A stretch of 8,477 nucleotides of DNA from Pseudomonadota bacterium (GCA_023431725.1 JAEYVN010000018.1:1-8477); one strand, 5' to 3'. Counted from the stretch's first letter, positions 1 to 7,043 are shown. Notes: generated from the letters alone by a model not told the origin. Numbers and translations are program-made.

Positions 1-835
1 GGTTGAGCACGCCGTCCTGCATGGCGGCGAGCACCTTCTGGCCACGGCCGGTGCGGTTACGCTGATAGAGCGCCGCAACGATACCGAGCGCGAGATGCAG
101 GCCGGTACCGGAGTCGCCGATCTGGGCACCCGTGACGAGCGGAATGCCGTCGCGGAAACCCGTGGTCGAGGCGGCGCCGCCGGTGCATTGCGCAACGTTC
201 TCGTACACCTTGCAGTCTTCGTACTTGCCGGGACCGAAGCCCTTGACCGACGCAACGATCATGCGCGGGTTGAGCTTGTGAATGTGCTCCCAGGTCAGGC
301 CCATGCGATCGAGCGCGCCCGGCGCGAAATTCTCGACCAGCACGTCGCAGGTCTTGATCAGCTCGTTGAGCACGCGCTTGCCCTGCGGATGCTTGCTATC
401 GATCGTGATCGAACGCTTGTTGTGGTTGAGCATCGTGAAGTAAAGCGAATCCGCGCCCTTCACATCGACCAGCTGGCCGCGGGTGATGTCGCCGACACCC
501 GGACGCTCGACCTTGATCACGTCAGCGCCGAACCAGGCGAGCAGCTGCGTGCAGGTCGGACCGGACTGGACGTGCGTGAAGTCGAGAATGCGAACGCCGG
601 TCAGCGCCTTGCCATCCTGACCGAACGGCTTCTTCGACGGCCGCGGCGTCGCCGCTTTCGACTTGCTGGCGCTCTTGGACTTGCCGGCGGCCTTGCTCGC
701 CGTCTTCAGCGTCACGACCTTGGTGGAAGACCGCTTGGACGCGGCCTTCTTCGCGGCCGGCTTGGCGCGTGTCTTGCTGACGCTTTTCTTTGCCGGCTTC
801 TTCGCCTTGGATTTCGATTTCGTCTTCTTTGCCAT
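1..835 (-). CDS. frc: Formyl-CoA:oxalate CoA-transferase (Frc), 3' end beyond window, with Lys-rich N-terminal extension
   Basis: Class III (CaiB/BaiF) CoA-transferase. It transfers CoA from formyl-CoA to oxalate, giving oxalyl-CoA for Oxc. The first 278 residues are visible; the C-terminal part, with the family's glycine-rich active-site loop, lies outside the window. The catalytic core begins near residue 73: [11 protein letters not shown] at 83-93, [15 protein letters not shown] further on, [19 protein letters not shown], and [10 protein letters not shown] with catalytic Asp241. Asp241 aligns with Asp169 of the Oxalobacter enzyme as I remember it. Gln121 replaces the Oxalobacter Trp48. Residues 1-70 are low complexity: 23 of the first 69 are Lys, with Ala, Ser, Thr and Pro. 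I chose the ATG at 835 because CGGAGA lies 5 nt upstream and no in-frame ATG occurs nearer the core; GTG at residue 41 is the only weak alternative I noticed. Downstream of oxc, probably cotranscribed. The family call is firm; the extension's role is unknown. Confidence 0.95.
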   Translation of the reverse strand, partial: MAKKTKSKSKAKKPAKKSVSKTRAKPAAKKAASKRSSTKVVTLKTASKAAGKSKSASKSKAATPRPSKKPFGQDGKALTGVRILDFTHVQSGPTCTQLLAWFGADVIKVERPGVGDITRGQLVDVKGADSLYFTMLNHNKRSITIDSKHPQGKRVLNELIKTCDVLVENFAPGALDRMGLTWEHIHKLNPRMIVASVKGFGPGKYEDCKVYENVAQCTGGAASTTGFRDGIPLVTGAQIGDSGTGLHLALGIVAALYQRNRTGRGQKVLAAMQDGVLN

Positions 836-840
836 CTTGC

Positions 841-846
841 TCTCCG
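841..846 (-). promoter_or_regulatory. Ribosome binding site supporting the long frc start
   Basis: Read on the minus strand this is CGGAGA, followed by a 5-nt spacer (GCAAG) and the ATG at 835. It is a good Shine-Dalgarno match. It argues that the lysine-rich extension of Frc is translated and is not an upstream over-call. Confidence 0.7.
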
Positions 847-854
847 TCGCCCGC

Positions 855-925
855 TCATGCCCGCGCAGGCGGGCATCCAGTCACTTCATTTGCACTGCTC
901 TGGGTCCCCGCCTTCGCGGGGACGA
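855..925. repeat. REP-like double-hairpin palindromic repeat between oxc and frc
   Basis: Two perfect 8-bp stems with 4-nt loops are visible. One is ATGCCCGC (857-864) with GCGGGCAT (869-876); the other is GTCCCCGC (904-911) with GCGGGGAC (916-923). The two halves are also imperfect reverse complements of each other: 855-880 against 900-925 match at about 21 of 26 positions, so one long cruciform could form as well. From memory, this form (gcccgc..aggcgggc / tccccgccttcgcgggga) is a common dispersed intergenic repeat in Bradyrhizobium-like and other alphaproteobacterial genomes, and its spurious translations ([23 protein letters not shown]) are familiar annotation artefacts. It starts about 20 nt after the oxc stop and ends about 10 nt before the frc ribosome site. 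Neither strand has a T-tract, so it is probably an RNA-stability or attenuation element rather than an intrinsic terminator. Confidence 0.8.
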
Positions 926-944
926 GCGGATTATGTTAAATGCC

Positions 945-2675
945 TTACTTCTTCTTCAGCGCGCTCTGCGGATTGAGGTTGCCGATGCGGCCGCTTTCGC
1001 TGCCGGCCGCCGGATCGATCACCGCATTGATGAGGGTCGGCTTGCCGGAATCCATCGCTTCGTTCACGGCACGCTTCAACTCGTCGGGCGACGTCGCGTT
1101 GACGCCAACACCACCGAAAGCCTCGATCATCTTGTCGTAGCGCGCGCCCTTCACGAACACCGTCGTCGCCGGATCGGAGCCGGCCGAATTGGTGTCGGTG
1201 CCGCGATAGATGCCGTCATTGTTGAAGATGACGACGCAGACCGGGAGGTTGTAGCGGCAGATGGTCTCGATCTCCATGCCGGAGAAGCCGAACGCCGAGT
1301 CACCCTCGATCGCGAGCACCGGCTTTCCGGTCTCGACGGCGGCGGCGATGCAATAGCCCATGCCGATGCCCATGATGCCCCAGGTGCCGACATCGATGCG
1401 CTTGCGGGGCTGATACATGTCGATGATGCCGCGCGTGAGATCGAGCGCGTTGGCACCTTCGTTAACGAGGATCGCGTCCGGCCGCTCCTTGATGATCGTG
1501 CGCAGCACGCCCAATGCGCCGTGATAATCCATCGGCGAATTGTTGTTCATCAGCTTCGGCGCCATCTTGGCGATGTTGTCGTCGCGCTTCTTGGTGACGG
1601 TGCTGATCCAGTCGGCCGGGGCCGCGGGCCAGTTGGCACCCATGCCGGCGAGCAGCGCCGATACGCAGGAGCCGATATCGCCGACCACCGGCGCGACGAT
1701 CTCGACGTTCGAGTCCATTTCCTTCGGCTCGATGTCGATCTGGATGAACTTCTTCGGCGCATCGCCCCAGGCCTTGCCCTTGCCATGCGAGAGCAGCCAG
1801 TTCAGGCGCGCGCCGATCAGCATCACGACGTCGGAGTCCTTCAGCACCGTCGAGCGCGCCGCGCCGGCGCACTGCGGATGCGTGTCGGGCAGCAGGCCCT
1901 TGGCCATGCTCATCGGCAGGAACGGAATGCCGCTCTTCTCGACGAACTGACGGACCACGTCATCGGCCTGCGCGTAGGCCGCGCCCTTGCCCAGAATGAT
2001 GAGCGGCTTTTTTGCGCCCTTGAGCACGTCGAGTGCGCGCTTGATCGCCTCGGGCGCCGGGATCTGCGCCGGCGCGGCGTCGATCACCTTCACCAGCGAC
2101 TTCTTGCCGGCTTCGGCATTCATGACCTGGCCGAACAGCTTGGCCGGCAGATCGAGATAGACGCCGCCGGGACGGCCCGACACCGCCGAGCGGATGGCGC
2201 GGGCGAGCGCGATGCCGATGTCCTGCGCATGCAGCACGCGATAGGCCGCCTTGCACAGCGGCTTTGCAATCGCGAGCTGATCCATTTCCTCGTAGTCGCC
2301 CTGTTGCAGGTCGACGATCTCGCGCTCGGACGAGCCGGAAATCAGGATCATCGGGAAGCAGTTGGTGGTCGCATGCGCGAGCGCGGTCAGGCCGTTCAGG
2401 AAGCCGGGCGCCGACACCGTGAGGCAGACGCCGGGCTTTTTCGTCAGGAAGCCGGCGATCGAAGCGGCATAGCCGGCATTCTGCTCGTGACGGAACGACA
2501 GGACGCGGATCCCCGCGGCCTGCGCCATGCGGCCGAAATCGGTGATCGGAATGCCTGGCACGCCATAGATCGTATCGAGGCCATTCAGCTTCAGCGCATC
2601 GATGATGAGATTGAAACCGTCGGTGAGATCCTGCTCTGCGGCATTCGGATCAATGCTTTGTACCACTGCGGACAT
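945..2675 (-). CDS. oxc: Oxalyl-CoA decarboxylase (Oxc), thiamine-diphosphate dependent
   Basis: Cytoplasmic enzyme that decarboxylates oxalyl-CoA to formyl-CoA and CO2; the formyl-CoA is recycled by Frc. 576 residues, against about 568 in Oxalobacter. The three-domain ThDP fold is recognisable. The N-terminal pyrimidine-binding domain has [10 protein letters not shown] (37-46) and the cofactor Glu64 in [12 protein letters not shown]. Tyr128-Glu129 in [10 protein letters not shown] match Oxalobacter Tyr120-Glu121. The C-terminal pyrophosphate-binding domain has [19 protein letters not shown] (458-476) followed by NND, with Tyr490 matching Tyr483. The mobile C-terminal lid [11 protein letters not shown] carries Ser561, matching Ser553. 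I chose the ATG at 2675, which has AGGGAG (2685-2690) 9 nt upstream. A TTG at 2699 would add 8 residues and overlap the regulator's stop, and is less likely. The start lies 20 nt after the gntR stop, so the two are almost certainly one transcript. Confidence 0.97.
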   Translation of the reverse strand: MSAVVQSIDPNAAEQDLTDGFNLIIDALKLNGLDTIYGVPGIPITDFGRMAQAAGIRVLSFRHEQNAGYAASIAGFLTKKPGVCLTVSAPGFLNGLTALAHATTNCFPMILISGSSEREIVDLQQGDYEEMDQLAIAKPLCKAAYRVLHAQDIGIALARAIRSAVSGRPGGVYLDLPAKLFGQVMNAEAGKKSLVKVIDAAPAQIPAPEAIKRALDVLKGAKKPLIILGKGAAYAQADDVVRQFVEKSGIPFLPMSMAKGLLPDTHPQCAGAARSTVLKDSDVVMLIGARLNWLLSHGKGKAWGDAPKKFIQIDIEPKEMDSNVEIVAPVVGDIGSCVSALLAGMGANWPAAPADWISTVTKKRDDNIAKMAPKLMNNNSPMDYHGALGVLRTIIKERPDAILVNEGANALDLTRGIIDMYQPRKRIDVGTWGIMGIGMGYCIAAAVETGKPVLAIEGDSAFGFSGMEIETICRYNLPVCVVIFNNDGIYRGTDTNSAGSDPATTVFVKGARYDKMIEAFGGVGVNATSPDELKRAVNEAMDSGKPTLINAVIDPAAGSESGRIGNLNPQSALKKK

Positions 2676-2695
2676 CCCGCTCTTCTCCCTGCAAC

Positions 2696-3445
2696 TCAAT
2701 CCAGATAGTCGGCGTATTTGGCGACATGGTCGGCAAGGCCGAGCGCATGATCGCGAACGAGCGTTTCGGCGCGCTGGGTGTCGCGCGCCTCGAGGGCTTC
2801 GATGATGTTCATGTGATCGCGGATCGATTTATCGGCGCGATCCTGCTCCACGATCGTCTTGCGACGGATCATGCGCATGTGCGTGAACAGATTTTCGGCG
2901 AGATCGATCAGCACGCCGTTGCCGCTCATGCGGATGATGCTCTGGTGAAACTCGATATTCACCTCGGAGTATTCGTCGAGATGCGCGCGCAGCTGACCAT
3001 CTGCTTCGAAGGTCGCGAACATCTGGCGCAACGAAGCGATCTCGCCCTCGGTCGCGGATTTCTGGGTAATCAGGCGCGCGGCCATCCCCTCCAGCGCCGC
3101 CCAGGCCGTGATCAGTTCGATCACCTCCTTCTTGGTCTTGCGCACGACATAGACGCCGCGGCGCGGCACCGAACGCACGAAGCCCTCGCGCTCGAGCTGG
3201 GCCATCGCCTCGCGCACCGGGGTCCGGCTGATGCCGAAATCCTGCGCCAGCTGTCGCTCGTCGAGCCGGATGTCGGTCCGGCTGCGATAGATGTCCATCG
3301 AGACAATGACGTTCTTCAGGGCCGCATAGGCCTTGTTCTTGAAGCTGAACGACGTGTCGATCGGCTCGATGGCGAGCCGCTGCGCGTCGCTGTCCAGTCC
3401 CCGCGGACGGGGTGTCCCTACTACTTTGGTGGTCTCAGAACTCAT
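2696..3445 (-). CDS. GntR-family transcriptional regulator, FCD (FadR) subfamily, probable oxalate-operon regulator
   Basis: DNA-binding regulator of 249 residues from the chosen ATG. The N-terminal winged helix-turn-helix covers about residues 36-101: [13 protein letters not shown], then [20 protein letters not shown] and [18 protein letters not shown], the classic GntR recognition region. The C-terminal all-helical FCD effector domain covers about 107-240. Its usual metal-ligand set is visible as Asn163-x3-His167, His211 and His233. FCD domains typically bind carboxylates and other small organic acids through this metal, which fits oxalate, but the ligand is inferred. A TTG at 3502 would lengthen the protein by 19 residues but would put the inverted-repeat operator inside the gene, so I prefer the ATG at 3445 although its ribosome site is weak. 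The stop is 20 nt before oxc. Autoregulation is likely from the operator. Confidence 0.92.
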   Translation of the reverse strand: MSSETTKVVGTPRPRGLDSDAQRLAIEPIDTSFSFKNKAYAALKNVIVSMDIYRSRTDIRLDERQLAQDFGISRTPVREAMAQLEREGFVRSVPRRGVYVVRKTKKEVIELITAWAALEGMAARLITQKSATEGEIASLRQMFATFEADGQLRAHLDEYSEVNIEFHQSIIRMSGNGVLIDLAENLFTHMRMIRRKTIVEQDRADKSIRDHMNIIEALEARDTQRAETLVRDHALGLADHVAKYADYLD

Positions 3446-3461
3446 GATGCCGTCACCGGTG

Positions 3462-3490
3462 CCGGTCTGGAATACAATATTCCAGACCGG
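3462..3490. promoter_or_regulatory. Perfect 13-bp inverted repeat, probable operator of the GntR regulator
   Basis: The arms are CCGGTCTGGAATA (3462-3474) and TATTCCAGACCGG (3478-3490), exact reverse complements separated by CAA. The repeat is 16 nt upstream of the gntR ATG. Dyad operators next to the regulator gene are the norm for FCD-type GntR proteins, which bind as dimers. I noticed no second copy of the arm elsewhere in the window, so regulation of the upstream tct genes by the same site sequence is not supported here. Confidence 0.75.
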
Positions 3491-3502
3491 ATTTCCACTC
3501 AA
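3474..3502 (-). promoter_or_regulatory. Candidate sigma-70 promoter for gntR-oxc-frc
   Basis: On the minus strand TTGAGT (3502-3497) and TATTGT (3479-3474) are separated by exactly 17 bp. Each matches 4 of 6 consensus bases. The -10 box falls on the centre of the 29-bp inverted repeat, so a bound repressor would block RNA polymerase. The predicted transcript would have a leader of roughly 20 nt before the ATG at 3445. The boxes are individually weak, and the overlap with the operator is the main support. Confidence 0.45.
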
Positions 3503-3555
3503 AGCCGCCTGCTCATTTCAGCCCAAGTCGGCCCCAGGTCCGGGTTTTCCCCGGC

Positions 3556-5058
3556 CTAGAGTGCCGGCCGGGCCCGCAGACGGGTGTAGCCCTCCTGGAT
3601 GACCGACCAGAACAGCGCGATCAGACCCAGGACCATGATCGAGGAGACCAGGCCGTTGGAGAAGAACACGCCGAGGCTGCCCTGGGAGGCAAGCAGCGAC
3701 TGACGGAAGGCCTCTTCCGCCATCTTGCCCAGAACCAGTGCAAGCACGAGTGGTGCCAGAGGGTAGTCGCACTTCTTCAGCACATAACCGATAACGCCGA
3801 AGACCATCATCATGATCACGTCGAAGCTGTTGTTGTTCACGGTGTAGGCACCGATGGCACACAGCACGAGAATGATCGGGGCAATGATGCTGAACGGGAT
3901 GCGCAGGATCGCCGCCAGCACCGGCACGCAGGTCAGCACGATAATGAGGCCGACGAGGTTGCCGAGATACATCGAGGCGATCAGGCCCCAGACGAACTCT
4001 TTCTGTTCGACGAACAGCATCGGTCCGGGCTGCAGACCCCAGATCAGGAGGCCGCCGAGCAGCACGGCGGCGGTCGGCGAACCGGGCACGCCGAGCGAGA
4101 GCATCGGCAGCAGCGCGGCGGTACCGGCGGCGTGCGCCGCGGTTTCCGGCGCCACCACGCCCTCGATCTCGCCCTTGCCGAAGTTGCGCCCGTTCTTGGA
4201 GACGCGCTTGGCGATGCCGTAGCTCATGAACGAGGCCGGCGTCGCACCGGCGGGCGTGACGCCCATCCAGCAACCGATGATGCACGACCGCAGCGATGTC
4301 ATCCAGTATTTCGGCAGACCCATCCAGGTGCGAAGCACGACCTTCAGGTCGATCTTCGCCTTGCCGCCGCGGAAGTTCAGCCCCTCTTCCATCGTCAGCA
4401 GGATTTCGCCGATACCGAACAGACCGATCACGGCGATCAGGAAGTCGAAGCCTTGCAACAACTCCATGAAGCCGAAGGTCAGACGCAACTGACCGGTAAT
4501 CGCATCAAGCCCGACCGCAGCCAGCGCGAAGCCGATCATCATCGACGCCACGGTCTTGAACGGCGGCTCCTTGCTGAGACCGACGAAGCTGCAGAAGGCC
4601 AGGAAATACACGGCGAACTTTTCCGCCGGCCCGAATCTGAGCGCGAAACTTGCGACCAGAGGCGCAACCAGCGTGATCATGATGACGGCGAACAGCGCGC
4701 CGACAAATGACGACGTGAAGGCCGCCGTCAAAGCTTCGCCCGCCTTGCCCTGCTGCGCCATCGGATGGCCGTCGAATGTCGTCGCCACCGACCATGGCTC
4801 ACCGGGTATGTTGAACAAAATCGACGTAATGGCGCCGCCGAACAATGCTCCCCAGTAGATACAGGTCAGCATGATGATCGCCGATGTCGGCGACATGCTG
4901 AAGGTGAGCGGCAGCAGGATCGCAACGCCGTTGGCGCCGCCCAGTCCCGGCAGCACGCCGATCAGGATGCCGAGCACGATGCCGATCACCATCACCAGGA
5001 TGTTGAAGGGCTGCAACGTGACGGCAAAGCCGTGAAACAGATTGGTGAGTTCTTCCAT
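3556..5058 (-). CDS. tctA: Tripartite tricarboxylate transporter large membrane subunit, TctA family
   Basis: Main substrate-translocating inner-membrane subunit of a TTT-type secondary transporter, working with TctB and a periplasmic binding protein. At 500 residues it is the usual family length (about 500). It is very hydrophobic, with about 10-12 membrane segments. The two family repeats show their signature motifs: GVLPGLGGANGVAILLPLTF at 34-53 followed by GGAITSILFNIPGEP at 74-88, and GVTPAGATPASFMSYG with GVPGSPTAAVLLGG starting at 323. The ATG at 5058 has AGGGAC (5066-5071) 7 nt upstream. It lies 44 nt downstream of tctB. Substrate cannot be read from sequence; TTT systems carry citrate, other di- and tricarboxylates and aromatic acids. 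The adjacent oxc/frc genes point to oxalate or a related acid as an inference. The symbol denotes the family, not proven citrate transport. Confidence 0.93.
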   Translation of the reverse strand: MEELTNLFHGFAVTLQPFNILVMVIGIVLGILIGVLPGLGGANGVAILLPLTFSMSPTSAIIMLTCIYWGALFGGAITSILFNIPGEPWSVATTFDGHPMAQQGKAGEALTAAFTSSFVGALFAVIMITLVAPLVASFALRFGPAEKFAVYFLAFCSFVGLSKEPPFKTVASMMIGFALAAVGLDAITGQLRLTFGFMELLQGFDFLIAVIGLFGIGEILLTMEEGLNFRGGKAKIDLKVVLRTWMGLPKYWMTSLRSCIIGCWMGVTPAGATPASFMSYGIAKRVSKNGRNFGKGEIEGVVAPETAAHAAGTAALLPMLSLGVPGSPTAAVLLGGLLIWGLQPGPMLFVEQKEFVWGLIASMYLGNLVGLIIVLTCVPVLAAILRIPFSIIAPIILVLCAIGAYTVNNNSFDVIMMMVFGVIGYVLKKCDYPLAPLVLALVLGKMAEEAFRQSLLASQGSLGVFFSNGLVSSIMVLGLIALFWSVIQEGYTRLRARPAL

Positions 5059-5102
5059 CGTTATTGTCCCTGAACCAGTCCCTCAAGACGATGCGTGCGT
5101 GG

Positions 5103-5603
5103 TCAAAGATTAAGCCAATCCTCGATCGGGCCCTTCGGCAGCGGGACAAGGAACCACTTTTCGAACACGAAATAGATGAATACGGGCATGCCGATCGCGA
5201 CAGCAGCAACCACCGGCCAGTTGTACTTGCCAAGCCATCGCATGAACCAGGCGATGAAGATGCCGGACGCAACATAGAGACCGATGAACGAGATCGAAGA
5301 CACGTAGATCGTCGCCGGGATCACAACGCTCATCACCTGGCGCAACTGCGACCATTCCGCGAAAAGGCCGGTCGGGCCATCAGGCTTGATGGTGTTCCAG
5401 AGATTGACCGCGCTCGAAATGATGATCGCAAGACCGACATAGAACGGGAAGAAGCCCGCCCGGGGCCCCTCGGCGCCCCAGCTGATGCCAGCCTGGATGC
5501 TGCCGTAGGTAACGATGACCCCGAAGATGGCGATCAGGATCGTAACCCCGGCTTCGACGGAGCGATGCGAAGGACCGGTGCTGCTTGTGTTTTGTGTATT
5601 CAT
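5103..5603 (-). CDS. tctB: Tripartite tricarboxylate transporter small membrane subunit, TctB family
   Basis: Small, poorly conserved inner-membrane subunit of the TTT transporter, 166 residues. Four hydrophobic stretches are visible: about 17-36 (EAGVTILIAIFGVIVTYGSI), 50-70 (including GFFPFYVGLAII), 90-123 (probably two close helices) and 129-150 (VVAAVAIGMPVFIYFVFEKW). The RAGFFPFYVG segment before the second helix is the usual TctB hallmark (GP..FP...G). The C-terminus ends in a LPKGP-type tail, also common in the family. The start at 5603 has only a weak ribosome site (CGGGG, 6-7 nt upstream), and it follows an intrinsic terminator that lies between it and the binding-protein gene. Position between tctC and tctA supports the call. 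Confidence 0.88.
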   Translation of the reverse strand: MNTQNTSSTGPSHRSVEAGVTILIAIFGVIVTYGSIQAGISWGAEGPRAGFFPFYVGLAIIISSAVNLWNTIKPDGPTGLFAEWSQLRQVMSVVIPATIYVSSISFIGLYVASGIFIAWFMRWLGKYNWPVVAAVAIGMPVFIYFVFEKWFLVPLPKGPIEDWLNL

Positions 5604-5619
5604 AATAACCCCGAAAGAC

Positions 5620-5657
5620 TGACAAAAAAGCCGGCGGATCCTGAGATCCGCCGGCTT
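5620..5657 (-). terminator. Intrinsic terminator between tctC and tctB
   Basis: A perfect 13-bp stem (5628-5640 with 5645-5657, arm AAGCCGGCGGATC) has a 4-nt loop. On the minus strand the second arm ends in a run of six T residues. It begins 10 nt after the tctC stop codon. By analogy with other binding-protein transport operons, it would let most transcripts end after the binding-protein gene, with a fraction reading through into tctB and tctA. Alternatively tctBA have their own promoter, but I see no convincing one in the short gap. Confidence 0.85.
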
Positions 5658-5666
5658 CTGTTGGCT

Positions 5667-6677
5667 TTAGTTCCCGGCCAGGAAGCCGGCTTCTTGCATC
5701 AGCTGCTTGTGTCGGGCTTCTTCCGCCCCGACCCACTTGGCGTAATCATCGCCGGCCATGAAGGTCGTGTTGAAAGCGCCGCTCTTCATGAAATCCTGCC
5801 ACTCGGGCGTTTCACGCACCTTCTTGAACAGTTCGACGTAATAGGCGACCTGATCCTTGGTGGCCCGCGGCGACATGAAGATGCCGCGCAGCATCAGATA
5901 TTCCATGTCGAGACCCTGCGACTTGCAGGTTGGAATATCGCTCCAGCCCATGTCGGCCGTGACCTTCTCCTTGTATTCGAGCTGCTTGGAGTCGAACACG
6001 CAGAGAGGACGCAGCTTGCCGCCGCGCCATTGCGCCACAGCCTCGATCGGATTGTTCACCGTTGCATCGACGTGATTGCCGACCAGCTGAACGGCCACTT
6101 CACCGCCGCCCTTGAACGGGATGTAGGTAAACTTGCCACCGGTCGCCTTCTCGATCGCGACGGTGATGATCTGGTCTTCCTGCTTGGAGCCGGTGCCGCC
6201 CATCTTCATCGATCCGGGAGGCGCAGCTTTCAGGGCGGCAATGAATTCCTTCGTGTTCTTGTAAGGCTTGTCCGCATTCACCCAGAGCACGAATTCATCA
6301 AGCGCCAGCATCGAAACCGGCGTGAGATCCTTCCAGCTGAAAGGAATACCTGTCGCAAGCGGTGTCGTGAAAAGGTTTGAAAGCGTAATGATCACCTTGT
6401 GCGGATTACCGGCAGAAGCTTTCACATCGAGAAAACCTTCGCCGCCAGCACCGCCAGCCTTGTTGATCACGACCATCGGCTGTTTCATCAGATTGTGCTT
6501 GGTCACGATGCCCTGGATCGTGCGCGCCATCTGATCAGCACCACCGCCCGTACCGGCCGGAATGATGAATTCAACGGGCCGGGTGGGCTCCCAGGCCGCT
6601 TGTGCGGGCAAAGCGATGCTGCTTGCGCAAAGGGCAGCAACCATCCCGCACGCAAAATGCGTTGCAGTAGAAGTCAT
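5667..6677 (-). CDS. tctC: Periplasmic solute-binding protein of TTT transporter (TctC/Bug family)
   Basis: Extracytoplasmic receptor that captures the carboxylate substrate and delivers it to TctAB. 336 residues, typical for Bug proteins (about 320-330). A signal peptide covers residues 1-27, with a probable cut after ALPAQA before AWEPTRPVEFIIP. The mature protein shows the family's first ligand loop (IIPAGTGGGADQMART), then NKAGGAGGEGFLDV, LTPVSMLALDEFVLWVNAD, MKMGGTGSKQEDQI and IPFKGGGEVAVQLVGNHVDATVNNP, in family order. The ATG at 6677 has GGGAGA (6686-6691) 8 nt upstream. The signal n-region (MTSTATHFACGM) has no Lys or Arg, which is unusual; a TTG at 6698 would add REK but lacks a ribosome site. 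Bug proteins commonly bind small carboxylates. Oxalate is suggested only by the adjacent oxc/frc genes. First gene of the minus-strand block. Confidence 0.93.
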   Translation of the reverse strand: MTSTATHFACGMVAALCASSIALPAQAAWEPTRPVEFIIPAGTGGGADQMARTIQGIVTKHNLMKQPMVVINKAGGAGGEGFLDVKASAGNPHKVIITLSNLFTTPLATGIPFSWKDLTPVSMLALDEFVLWVNADKPYKNTKEFIAALKAAPPGSMKMGGTGSKQEDQIITVAIEKATGGKFTYIPFKGGGEVAVQLVGNHVDATVNNPIEAVAQWRGGKLRPLCVFDSKQLEYKEKVTADMGWSDIPTCKSQGLDMEYLMLRGIFMSPRATKDQVAYYVELFKKVRETPEWQDFMKSGAFNTTFMAGDDYAKWVGAEEARHKQLMQEAGFLAGN

Positions 6678-6878
6678 TAGCGTTTTCTCCCGTATCAACT
6701 GTTTTGCCGATCTGTCGTCGGCTTCACAGCGTTGCCACAAGTCGCTTTGGTAGCCTTGCGACGTCGTCGCTGCGCCACCTTGCTCTCGCAGACCTGCAGC
6801 GTAGTCACAACGCGTGTCGTTTGAAAAGAGAATTATTCATAATAACGTCGACGGAACCGCAGAATTTTTGCTCAACAC

Positions 6879-6906
6879 TGCAGCGCAATATGCATACTGC
6901 ATTGCA
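6879..6906. promoter_or_regulatory. Imperfect 28-bp palindrome, possible operator
   Basis: The palindrome is centred on ATGCAT (6890-6895), with 11 of 14 arm pairs complementary and outer ends TGCA/TGCA. It lies about 200 bp upstream of tctC and 143 bp upstream of the TPR gene, in the AT-rich part of the intergenic region. It does not resemble the gntR-proximal operator, so it would belong to another regulator if real. Confidence 0.3.
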
Positions 6907-7037
6907 TTAGTCGGCGCGAAAAAATTGATGGCAATGGCTGCCTGTATCGATGACGCCCGCACGGATAGTTGTCTAAACGACAGGCTGTTCCTGATTATAC
7001 TTCGTCCCAGCGAAATGAATTCCTCTTCCAACGCCGC

Positions 7038-7043
7038 AGGAGG
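7038..7043 (+). promoter_or_regulatory. Strong ribosome binding site of the TPR gene
   Basis: A perfect AGGAGG lies 5 nt before the ATG at 7049. It fixes the start and shows that the upstream in-frame sequence is not part of the protein. Confidence 0.8.

Larger units (their letters stand above)
3446..3555. other. tctA-gntR intergenic gap
   Basis: This 110-bp gap holds the inverted-repeat operator and the candidate promoter. A short GC hairpin also lies directly after the tctA stop: CCGGG at 3540-3544 pairs with CCCGG at 3550-3554, with a 5-nt loop. The hairpin lacks a T-tract on the minus strand, so it is not a convincing terminator and read-through from tctA into gntR remains possible. Confidence 0.6.

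Noticed and set aside
95..976. 293-codon plus-strand frame opposite frc
   Set aside because: It is antisense to Frc, low complexity, and contains the MPAQAGIQ artefact translated from the intergenic repeat.
2676..2699. TTG start for oxc adding 8 residues
   Set aside because: It overlaps the gntR stop and uses a rare start. The ATG at 2675 has AGGGAG at a suitable distance and begins at the family's usual position.
663..2708. 681-codon open frame on the plus strand, opposite oxc
   Set aside because: It is a GC-rich antisense shadow. Its product is Arg/Asp/His-rich with no recognisable domain, while the opposite strand encodes a full Oxc with all catalytic motifs. It also runs through the palindromic repeat, giving the artefact peptides CPRRRASS and PRLRGDE.
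3446..3502. TTG start for gntR adding 19 residues
   Set aside because: The added residues would be encoded by the perfect inverted repeat and the promoter boxes, which look regulatory. The ATG at 3445 precedes a normal GntR N-terminus.
3540..3554. GC hairpin after tctA as an intrinsic terminator
   Set aside because: The stem is only 5 bp and no T-run follows on the minus strand.
5064..6380. 438-codon plus-strand frame opposite tctB and tctC
   Set aside because: The composition is typical of a shadow frame, and it is antisense to two well-supported genes.
6837..7031. 64-codon minus-strand frame in the intergenic region
   Set aside because: It has a TTG start, no ribosome site and no recognisable features, and it lies across the likely promoter region of the divergent genes.
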